A stretch of 64,000 nt of DNA from Rostratula benghalensis (taxonomy: Eukaryota; Chordata; Aves; Charadriiformes; Rostratulidae), in contig VXAI01000091.1 of assembly GCA_013399305.1 (NCBI GenBank), positions 2,025,759 through 2,089,758 of the forward strand, read 5' to 3'. Position 1 is the first letter of the stretch. Each line of letters opens with the position of its first letter. The notes beneath the pieces were generated by a model. That model made no database searches. It was not told the DNA's origin and saw only the letters and a list, made by a program, of their open reading frames with translations. The position numbers and the translations under genes are program-made. Positions 25,454 to 35,310 of this stretch are shown piece by piece.

Positions 25454-26421
25454 CTGAAAGTAGAGGACAGGTAGGTAATTAAACTGATCAGAAAGTGATT
25501 TAAAGTTTCCTTTCATAATGCTTAAAGCAGGTTATTGGAACATTACATAGATCTTTGGTTATTTTGCATCTTTCTATACTACTTTCAGTTTATGTGAGAA
25601 CCAGATGACCAATTTTTCATGACCAAAGGAGAAGACAAGGTTTTGGAAATACCTTTGGCTGTCTAAAGAAGTTTTATTTCATAAATTGGTTTTAAAGTTC
25701 TTTTATTTTTTTAAAAAAGAAAAAAAAAAAAAGAAGGTAATCCAGTAAAGCGAAACAGATCCCTGAATGATGTGATGGATGCTTTCTTTAGGCATGCCAT
25801 AATGCCGTAAGCACCACGCTCACTCACAATTAGTATCTCATCTTCTTTCCTGGATTATTTCAATATGTAAATGAAAATATAATCAGAACTGATGTTTGCC
25901 AAATCAGAAGAAACTGATACATTCAATTAAGCTCTGCAGATCAAACCACTTGAAGATTTTATCTGGTGTTACATATGTATACAGTGAAGTCAAAAGAAAA
26001 ATTCACATGAAGTGTACCAGAAATCTATAAACAGATTACAGCTCATACTTTGATTTCTTGAGAACATTTGATCTGGTTACTACTTAATTCCACAGGGCTT
26101 TCTCACATAAAGTATTCTAAAATCAGCAAAAGTATCTTTTACATAGAAAAAAGCCCATGATCTTGCTTTGTTGCATGCACCAAGCAAAGCTCCAAAGTTA
26201 TTAAGCCTGGAAGGGATATAAAATAATAAAATGTTTATGCTCACCCAACATGAATATAGGCATCACCTTGAAACATTTCTTTTTCACTGTATTTTAAAAA
26301 TATGCATTAAATTTCATCTTCCATTCCTGTGTGCATTTTAATGTTTGTATTAAAAAAGTTCTTAAAAGCAGTGCAAGTCATAAGTTAATGGCAACATAAT
26401 ATGAAGTTTACCCATTAGTAC

Positions 26422-26606
26422 CTCATCATCTTTCTCAAGCAGCAGTCTGAAGCTCTCCTTTTTATCATCCTCTGAACCCTTGTGCAAATTGTCCACCTTC
26501 TGTAAAAGACTAAATAACTCCTCTTCTTCTGCTGTTTTCACAATGGCATCAGATATTTTCAAACATCCCTTTTCATCCTCAGAGTCTCCTTCAGAATCGG
26601 TATGAG
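26422..26606 (-). CDS. RMDN2: RMDN2 coding exon: acidic linker and start of helical domain
   Basis: The exon is 185 nt: two bases completing a codon, then 61 codons. It reads HTDSEGDSEDEKGCLKIS, then EEEELFSLLQKVDNLHKG and ESFRLLLEKDDE. The segment LLQKVDxL followed by ESFxLL is diagnostic of RMDN2 and introduces the TPR-like domain. The acceptor TTATCTTACAG lies just right of 26606, and the donor GTACTA starts at 26421. The exon ends in phase 0, which agrees with the next exon. Its start needs one base from the upstream exon, whereas the first coding exon leaves two. A small exon between them is therefore expected (see findings). Confidence 0.92.
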
Positions 26607-29600
26607 CTGTAAGATAACTGAATCACAGAAAATAGTAAAGATCTTTTCTAAAAGTATCAGCAAAGCAACGTTAAATTCAAAAAATTCATGCAAAAATTTT
26701 GGAGCACAATTTCTTCCAGTTGTCCAAACTTGAAGGAGTTTTATTTGTGGCATCAAGTTATTTATTATTATCATCATCATTATCATTATTACAAAATATA
26801 TTCAAAGAGGCAGCACAATAATATTCCAAACATAACAGGTGAGTAATTACACTGTCCTGCTGCCTAATACCACATTAAGAAATGCAGATACATATTAGAA
26901 ACACATGTATTCCTCAGTTTCAAATGCAAAACACTTTAAATCATTAATGTGTATTAAGACATCCTCTGTAATCTCAAATAGGCCTCTTCAACTCTTTACT
27001 TCTATTTTTTGACATAGGAATGAGCTTGCTAACCAAAACTTAAGTGTTGTAAGGATCACTTATACAATGTTCTGTTAAACACTTGTAAGATCTAAATATA
27101 AGCAGTAACATCACTGTTATCAATTACTTTTGGTTATTTCTTTTGAACATTCTGAAGGTCAGAATATCTGAAACTTGGAAAGAGCTTATATTAATTCATT
27201 ATGCTCAATGCACAAGTACTCAGCACAAGGCAATCAAGGACAAAGGAATATTTACAAAAGCCATAAATACTATGCAGAGATAAACAGGGAGCCCTACTGT
27301 CCAAAGTGCGGAGTATAAATTAGGGTTCTCCAATTTCATATAAAAGCAGCTGAATGGCATCATTTTTAAAAAGCAGCTTTTTGCTTATGTACTAAAACTG
27401 GACAGAAAAGCCTGATCTTCTGCATTTCCACTTTTGAAAGTATTGTTCTGGTGAGAAATAATAATGTAAAAGTGTTAGCTGCCCAGTTCAGAGATTTTTA
27501 AAGCGGTAATTAGGAGCATAAATGGCAGGAAATGTATTATATATATTAAGCACCTGAATAATTTAAGTAGGTCATGACAGTCAAAATATATAAAACCTAT
27601 TTTTATTTCAGAAATATAACCAGTACAGAATGTTACCAATAGAAATGGAGGTTAGTAATCAAGGCTTTTAAATATTCTGTTTTCAATACATTGCTTTTGG
27701 AAGTGACCAGAACTAAAACACAAGCAGACACACAGCCTCTAAGTGAACAAGTACAAACGCTTATCTGGCTACAGAGCTGCTGGATATGACACAACAGTTT
27801 CATTGCAAAATTAACACAGCATTATGGGAAAGAGGAGTCAAAACCACATTTGTATAGAATACATACATAAACCATATGCATGTGTTCCAGCTGAGGAACA
27901 ACTTGGAGCAGAGCAGAGATGGGAAACTTCATAGATTTCTACAGATTTGTTTTACATAATGATGATGATGAAGTTGATGACACATCCTACATTGTATCCT
28001 GCAAAGTCTTTAATTGGAAGTTTATTTTGGTTTTCTGAAGCATCTTGTTCTTCCATAGTTATTCTGAAGTGGGTGCAGAGCTACATCATACATAGGCTAC
28101 ATTTGTAAGAGCTCTAACTTGACCAAAAGCATATGGGTTTAGGTGAGAGGGGGGCATCTTTTAGCTCCAGTACATAATCCCATGATGTATGAGGTGAAGT
28201 ATATTTGGAAAGTACCTTTCCTCATGTGGTTTGGATGTGTACTCTTCCTTCCCCTCCTGCCCCCAGTTAAAAGATAAAAAGGCCACTAGATAATACAAAG
28301 TAGCAACAGCTAAGCAGTAAAGGCAATTTCAAGTTCCCATGCAACACCCCACAACCGTAACACACCTTAGTTACAGGAATTTGGGCACTGCATTAAACGC
28401 TGCCTAAGCAGGCATATGTGAAAGTAAGGAATCAGTGTTTGGAAGTCAATGTTGATGTCATTTTCACTTTGCTACATAGACATCTGCTAAAATTTCTATG
28501 ATCACTACTGTTGCAATGTTAGAAAACAGAGATTAGTAGAAAATGTTACTATCCTAGCAAAACATATAAAGGCCGAGGCTGGGCTGACAGCCAAGCCCTG
28601 TCACTCCAAACAAACCCAACAGAAATTTCCAGCAGCAATGTATCAAACTGTCACGATCAAACATCAAATTCATATGACAGCAGATAAATCACATGAGAAT
28701 ATTCACTGAGAGACTCAAATAGAAAAGGTGTGAAGAAGATCACTATCTAACAGATGATCCGAACCCATGAAGAGCTAATTATAAAATGTGATAGAAGAAT
28801 AAACTTTTAAGATCAGACCACACTGCATCATGTCTTTCCTCATCCCACTTCTCCTACAGAAACACGATCTCTGGGCCACATTTGTGCTGACAAACAGAAG
28901 ACGACAAGTCATTTCATTTCTTCTCCATTCTCTCTCATCGCCACTGTCCTGGGAAATTTTCTGCTATTTCCTCTACTTATCTGCTTTATGAATCCTCAAA
29001 GATTTTAAATGTGGAGCAGACCACCTTAAATCTTGATGAGATGTTCATGAGAAGGTGTTGATGAGAATACCATAAATTTCAATTTACTTACCTGACTGAA
29101 ACCTTTAAAGAGGGCAAAACAATACCTATATTACAAGCTGTGAGAAGTGAAAACCACCAGACACCAGTAAGTAATTTTTTTCCATGTTAGGCAATGCCAG
29201 TAATTCTCTAGGGATTGCAACAAACCATACAGCCCTGTCCCTGCTGACGTAGATGAGAAGATGCTGATCTACACTAAGGGTCAGGAGTTTCTACACAACC
29301 ACCAGAGAAGAATGTCATTCTCAAAATGCTTCTCAAGTTTGGTTTGAAGTGAATAGTGTTTTTCATATAAAGGACAGAAATTAACTGTTCTGATACCAAA
29401 ATATCCAAGGGAATACAAGCAATTGTTACTGCTTAAGACTGGGCATGCTAGTTACTCCTGAGACGCATCAACGTTCCTCTAATGTTTCCCTTTCTTTCCT
29501 CAGAAATGTAATTTCATAGAGTTCTTCAGAGTCTTCAGAGAATTCTCTATTCCTTGTCTCTTCTTCTTTAGCTCTAGAGCTGATGTTGCCACTTTCCAGC

Positions 29601-30222
29601 ATTTTCCAGAGGAACAGCACCAAGGTGACAGCCAAGGGCTTCATGACTTATTTGTGCTGAGTTCCCACCTCACTAGTCACACACCCCAGGCAACCCCCTA
29701 CATTGCTCGGGAGTCACAGGGGTAAAATAACAGCAAGGTAATTTAATCAAGTATAGAACACTAAATATCACTTCAAACATAATTGCAAACTAAGAATTAA
29801 AACATAAAATGTTAAGGAAGCGATACAGACTTTTAAAGAATAAGCAGCTAGGATTTTTCCTAACAACTTGGGTCAGCTGTACTTTAGCAATGTGAACTGA
29901 AGAGAGTTTTATTACAAGATGGGAAGTCCTTCCAGATACTTAAGGACAAAATAAGAACGTAACAGATATTATTGACATAAAACTGTGATAAGAAGAGCTT
30001 GATTACTGACTTCAACAAAGTAGCTAGGCTTATATAAATATATAACATACATAACACTCTAGAAAAGCATGTTATGAAGAGCAACACTTTAAAAATCCCA
30101 CAGTACTAAACCCAACAGAAGCAGACATTCTTTTTAACTCAGTTTTAAGAACCCCAAAGAACCTAAGGTGTTGACACTAATCCAAAAGGAAAATTCACCA
30201 AAAAGAAAAAAAAAAGAAAGTG

Positions 30223-30252
30223 TCACTATGGTTTGTTTCACTATGGTTTGTT
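30223..30252. repeat. Tandem duplication, two 15-bp units
   Basis: The unit tcactatggtttgtt occurs twice in a row, just after an A-rich stretch in the first visible RMDN2 intron. Confidence 0.85.
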
Positions 30253-31904
30253 TTAAAAAGGTTTCATATAGTAACACTGGCATTTGAAATTTTACCTTGT
30301 ATTTTCTTGCAAGAGGTTTTATCAGATGATAAATAGAAAAGTATTTATGTGACAAACACACTGACCAATATTTGAGAAAACGGAAGAACTTTAAAAATGT
30401 CTACAGCCAGTGCCAACTTGTTTTCGCCTTTATTACCAATAGATTTTATGTAAAAGGTATAACATTGGTAATAATGTGAAGAGCAATGATCAACAAGCAG
30501 GAGTCAGCTGGATCACAAAGGACTGTTCAAAGTTCAAAGAACAAATGGAAACTGTGCTGGAGACACCACACTGTAGTTAAGCTGTTAAGTAAATCCAGAC
30601 ACCTAGTACTGCATTAAGAAAAAACTGAGCTACATGGTATAAAACACCACTGTGGTATAAATTCACTGTGGTGGTTCAAAACCTGTGTCGGTTTGCCTGT
30701 AAATTGGCGGAGAGTGGACCTAATCAGGTGTCATCTGTTCACAACACTTCAGGTTTTAGACAGATCAAATATCATCTGTCGTCTCCCTGCCAGCTTAAAA
30801 AGACCTAATAACAAGCTAATACAAACATGGTCTCATCCACTCCAGCTAATTCAATAGAAAAGTGGCTATATGTCACAGCCTGATCTGGATCAAATTTGCA
30901 CTGTATGACCCAGCAGAATGCATGTGCATCAGTAATGATAAGCAGCTTTCAAGGAAAAGTTTGGCAGACCTAATTCTTAGGTCAGCCGAGGGTTGTATTG
31001 AAAACAAATGGGCAGCAAAAATAAATGAAGAAATTGCAAGTGAAGTGATACTCAGAAGCAGGCAACGGAAATGTTTCTTCCTGCTGAATATTTAAACTAT
31101 TTCAAGGAATAATTATAAATAAAACATCTGTAGGAAAAGGATTTACTGTGGTGAATCTTTCTGGTAACTGATGCCAAATGTAATTTGAAAAGCTTGGATG
31201 CCAGGCCAGCTGAAGATACATGGGAGGATATATTGGATACATTGGGGATATATTGGAATATACATTCACTGTATCCTCCATTCAGGCTGTTATCATGTAA
31301 AAATGTATCTCATTTACTAAAAAGCATGGGATATTTTTCCACTTTGATAAATACATAATTTTTGAAAGACAAAATAGAAAGCTTCTCTTCCCAAGGTGTT
31401 GAATACCAAGTGACATTGAGAATATGACCAGAGCAAATCAAAGCACTGAGGATCATATCAGAGACTGCCAGCTTCAAATACTTTATGGAAAAAACAGGTA
31501 GTATTAAAAGCTATTCTGGAAGAAGTTTACAGTTCTGAAATCGATGTACATCCAGCACAAGCCCAACATCTACCCATTTGTCAGTTACAAACAGAAGAGC
31601 TCAAGGCAAGCAAAATCCTATCTTCTAGATCATGACAATGCTGCTGAGGCAGTGAAACATGTTGCATGTACTTTAGATAGGATACAGAAAATGAAAAAAT
31701 GTTTGATGTGTAACAAAGAGAAAAAACTATTTTTCTACTGCACAAGTTAGCAGCTGGATGCATTATTGTGTGTGGAATTCACCACAGAAGAGTATAAAAC
31801 TATGCACATGGTGTTATACCTAGAGCACATGAAGTGGTGATGCACATTAACTGGGGGAAAAAAGAGAAAGTGGTGTTATTGCCTCTCATGGCAAACTCTC
31901 ACAG

Positions 31905-31957
31905 AACTAGACGATCTTAAAGATCTCTTCCAACCTAGACAATTCTATGATTCTATG
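31905..31957 (+). mobile_element. CR1 LINE 3' tail, very short
   Basis: About 50 bases of CR1 3' end: aactagacgatcttaaagat, then ctcttccaacctagacaatt and ctatgattctatg. It lies inside the first visible RMDN2 intron, opposite to the gene. Confidence 0.82.
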
Positions 31958-33893
31958 CCCCACTGTCATTAAAGTTACACAGGACCTCATAAAAACATTG
32001 CCACTGCAGACACATTAATGTTAACAACCTAATTCAATTTGCAAAGGGAAGAAAAACAAATGCAGAAAGAAAATTACTTAACTGAAATAAAATAAAATTA
32101 CCTTACATTTAGAGAAGGCATGCAAAACAAGCACATCAAGTAAAAGGTGTCAGTAGGAAAAAAAGCACCTCTTTTCAAAAGGGATTAAAATTAGCACTGG
32201 AAACACACATACCCAAATGACTAATACTATCTGTAGCCTTGAATTATCTTCCTTCCTTCTGACTTTATAAAAATATTTGTCAGAGAAGGCCTCTTGTAAG
32301 GACACAGGCAAAGTTCTTGCACACTATAATCATTTGTCTTGGATCATCTCATCATCTTCTTCATCACACAAAAGAACATGAACAGACAAGTTTCCTTGGT
32401 TAGTTCTCAAACAGCAACACAGCTCTCCTGACCGAAAATGGGATCTTATCAAATGCCAGGTGTGGAATAACCCATATACTGTGTCTGTGAAGCTGATGCT
32501 TCATAAACTGGTCCTTTAGCCTTTGCTGTATCTCCAAATATTGTATGCATAACGTAAAGGCCTCTGCAAGCCAACCAATGGATAAAACAATCTGAGAAAC
32601 TAAATAGAACCGAGATGTTTCTACAGCATATAAAGGTGGAATGTCTTTGAATGTCCCTGCCAATACTACCAATACTGAATACTTAAAGTAAATTTAAAAA
32701 ATAAAAAAAATGGTTCATAATAGAACTGACAGAGCTCCAAGTACGTTAACAAAATAGGAGGAAAACTCAGGAAGCATTTGTGCTGGGATGTAACACAATA
32801 AGAAATTCTGAACACAGGCACTGAAAATAAATGTGGAGTAACTCTTCAAAAATATAGCTTCCTTAATTATTATATACAACATGTTGCTGTCTTCAGAACA
32901 CCACAGTTAATTAATATATCTTTAAAGAAGATAGGCAATTTACAGCCTACACCACTAGGCTGTAATTTGCTGCCTACACTAGTATGTATAATGCTCTGAG
33001 GAGATGGTTCAAAAAACTCAGTTGCTACAAAGATACCCTTATTAAATTGCACATAAATATCTAATCTGATTATATCAAAACAAAGTTGCAATTACAGGAG
33101 AGTGATGTCATCATCATTTTTACATTACTACTGGAGGGTATCTTAGGGAACATATGCAAAGGCCCAAAAACCCCAAGTTGTTCTCACGGACTCCAGGTAC
33201 ATCTGATCCTTCAGTACGTTCCTCAACTCACATGTGTAAAACACACCATTAATCACAATGGGACTACAAGATGTGATCAAAAGCATGAACTTCCTACACT
33301 ACTGCATCAGTACCCTAAATCTCTCAGGATTATTTTTTCAGCTACCAGAAAGTATATATACAACAGCAAATGTATATAAACCTATTGCTATTTGTACACA
33401 TGTTGTATTTGGACATAGCTTTCTTAGCATGTAATACTTTTAGGCCAAACAATGTAATAACTCATCTTTAAGGCCCATAGAAAACCTATCATGTAAAGCA
33501 CAAGAGCATTCATACAGTTTAAACTAACTCTGTCAGAGACATAAGACAAGATCACCTTCTTACTAAAAGCATTTTTAAAAATCATACAATCATTGTGAAC
33601 TTTGCCTCTCATTCCGAAGCTATGTAGCAATACTCCACCAGACTGTTGCCAAATGCACCCTTAAAAATCTGTATTATGCTTGGCAATAAGCCAAGTTCAG
33701 GCATAGTGCAGAGTCAAAGATGGTCACCCATCACTACTACTCAGAATTTTTGGTGGTTGTTGTACCCCTGAATATAGGGAAATATGAAATATACATAAAA
33801 CTTTAAAAGGGCTCCTGTTTACAATACAGAGTTTCACATAGGTAATGACCTAATTTGCACTGTATGTGTGTATACAAAGTATCATTGACTCAC

Positions 33894-34348
33894 CCTCCTT
33901 CACTTTCAGCCTCCTCAGAGCTGGTAGTTTCTGTTGCACCAGAAGCTGTCTCAGGTTTTCTCCGCTTGGTTGCTCGGTGCGATGGGCTAACCCTCTGAAC
34001 ACTTCCCTTCCCTTGAAGCTCAATTCGAACAAGCTCTTCAAGCTTTGGAACAGCTTCTTTCAGAAACTTCACCTCTCTCTTCAGTTCATCCACACTTATT
34101 AGCAAACCATTCAATTTTTCTAGTATCTGCAGTTGCCTTCCATGTAAAACCATTACTGCTCCTTGCTCATTAGCAGCTTCATTTTGCAAGCTCACAGAAT
34201 TAAGCCTGTTACCCACATCTACGAATGCAGGTATACGCACAGGTGCACTGGGTTTTCGGATCTTACGGTACCAAATCAGCATCAGGCTTATTCCAGCAGT
34301 CCCTGCCATTATGCCAAGTATTAGTCCTTTATTTTCAAAGGGAGACAT
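33894..34348 (-). CDS. RMDN2: RMDN2 first coding exon: membrane anchor, coiled coil, acidic linker
   Basis: This exon encodes 151 codons plus two bases. It begins at an ATG (34346-34348) followed by MSPFENKGLILGIMAGTAG, which matches the conserved start of RMDN2. Residues ~8-26 form a hydrophobic segment, probably a single membrane anchor, followed by basic residues (YRKIRKP). Residues ~70-115 contain a heptad-like stretch (QILEKLNGLL, VDELKREVKFLKEAVPKLEEL) that predicts a coiled coil. A basic patch (RATKRRKPE) and an acidic Ser/Glu stretch ending SSEEAESEGG follow. The splice acceptor TTTTAG lies just right of 34360, leaving 12 bases of 5' UTR in the exon. The donor GTGAGT starts at 33893 and splits the last Gly codon (phase 2). 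An in-frame TGA directly after the donor confirms that splicing is needed. Confidence 0.95.
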
Positions 34349-34556
34349 TTCTGCACTCTCCTAAAATTGTGAGACAATGACGACAAGTCAGAGTTAAATG
34401 CATGTTTCCCGCTCTACCCAAACGACATTGCTTTTAAGTCAGAAAAGCATAGGCTAGAATAATTGGCGGGTGCTGCAGATAAAAAGTTACGCTAGAACTC
34501 CAGCAGATTCTGCAATGAGAGGCTGTGTGCTAGGACAGCAAAACCAGGACGGTTCT

Positions 34557-34578
34557 GGGTAGGGGAAGGGGAGGGGGG
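34557..34578 (+). promoter_or_regulatory. G-quadruplex motif in RMDN2 intron 1
   Basis: Four G-runs of 3, 4, 4 and 6 bases are separated by loops of one or two bases on the plus strand. That is a canonical short-loop G-quadruplex motif. It lies between the first coding exon and the CpG-island promoter, on the non-template-equivalent opposite strand of RMDN2. The motif is plain in the sequence; any regulatory effect is inference. Confidence 0.6.
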
Positions 34579-34729
34579 ATGAGGCACACACACCTCTGCC
34601 TCAACGCACGCACAGCACCACAGCCTTCACTTTTAATCTTCTCCGCATCTTGGGATTTTTATGATTTTTTATTTTTAAAAAAATTGTTTTTAATGCGAGA
34701 AACCCACATAATCGGATTTTCCGCAACCG

Positions 34730-35310
34730 AAGAGCGGCGGGAACCCAGCTGTCAGGCCGTAGCGCTGCCCGCGCCTCCCGCAGAGGTGTCTCGCCGCCGC
34801 CGCCCCGGCCCCGCCGCGCCGAAAGGCTGCCGGACCCCCCCCATCACCTGCCCGCGGGGGACCGCCCGTCCCGCAGCCCGCCCAAAACCCCGCCGCCCCA
34901 GCAGGGGGACGACGCCGCCGGCAGCGCCAGCCCCAGGCCCGGCACCGCTCCCGTTACGTACCGGCGGGCCGGTCCGGCAGCGGGAGCGGCTCCGGCCCAG
35001 GCGCGGCGCCGCGCGGCCCCGCGGTTCTCCCGCCGCGGCACAGGGGGTGGTGGCAGCGGCGGGGCCGCCCCGGGGCGGTGATACCCGGATAGAGTGGGAC
35101 GGGCCTCTGCCAGGGACGCCGAGTAGGCCGCCGGGGTGACGGGTCCCTCCTGGCCGGCGGAGGAGGGCGCTGGGCCGGCCCGGCCCGCCTCGTAACCCTG
35201 TTCGCCCCACAGCGGGTGGACTTCGGGCCTGACTGGGGCCGGGGCCTCCGGCTGCGAGCGGGTGGGCCGCTGCTGTGGGAGTCCCGCCGGGGGGTGTCTA
35301 CTGTGCCTGC
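34730..35310 (-). promoter_or_regulatory. RMDN2: CpG island, probable RMDN2 promoter and non-coding exon 1
   Basis: A very GC- and CpG-rich block sits about 0.4-1 kb upstream of the first coding exon in a 60%-AT neighbourhood. This is where an RMDN2 promoter is expected. On the minus strand there are two plausible exon-1 donors that could join the acceptor at 34361: CAG followed by GTGATG (exon end 34848) and a G followed by GTACGT (exon end 34962). I see no TATA box, which is common in CpG-island promoters. Open frames across this block on both strands are products of base composition and are not called as genes. The start site and exon 1 limits cannot be fixed from sequence alone. Confidence 0.75.

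Larger units (their letters stand above)
26607..33893 (-). other. RMDN2 intron region, 7.3 kb, probably hiding a microexon
   Basis: Mostly AT-rich intron with short TTA/ATC and TGA repeats (about 26757-26790, 27958-27985), a 15-bp tandem pair near 30.2 kb and a CR1 tail at 31.9 kb. Splice phases of the flanking exons do not agree, so at least one short coding exon should lie here, but I could not place it. Confidence 0.7.
8043..34360 (-). other. RMDN2: RMDN2 gene, visible part (first coding exon to sixth visible coding exon)
   Basis: This is a spliced vertebrate gene read right to left. Joined in order, the six visible coding exons match the RMDN2/FAM82A1 protein as I remember it: an N-terminal membrane anchor, a coiled coil, an acidic Ser/Glu-rich linker, then the TPR-like helical domain. 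Family proteins associate with microtubules or spindle poles, and the paralogue RMDN3 (PTPIP51) is an ER-mitochondria tether. All visible exon borders are canonical AG/GT. Phases agree at four junctions and fail at the first (33894 to 26606). Visible introns are about 7.3, 1.0, 2.1, 13.3 and 1.7 kb. The C-terminal part, about 90 codons, is not visible and probably lies left of the window. Gene identity is confident; exon completeness is not. Confidence 0.92.

Noticed and set aside
29196..29211. A possible RMDN2 microexon on the minus strand (8 nt, 29198-29205) that would restore phase and add I-T-A
   Set aside because: It needs a GC donor with a poor context (GCATTG) and a weak acceptor, and lacks the expected Tyr. 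A match this short is easily chance in a 7-kb intron.
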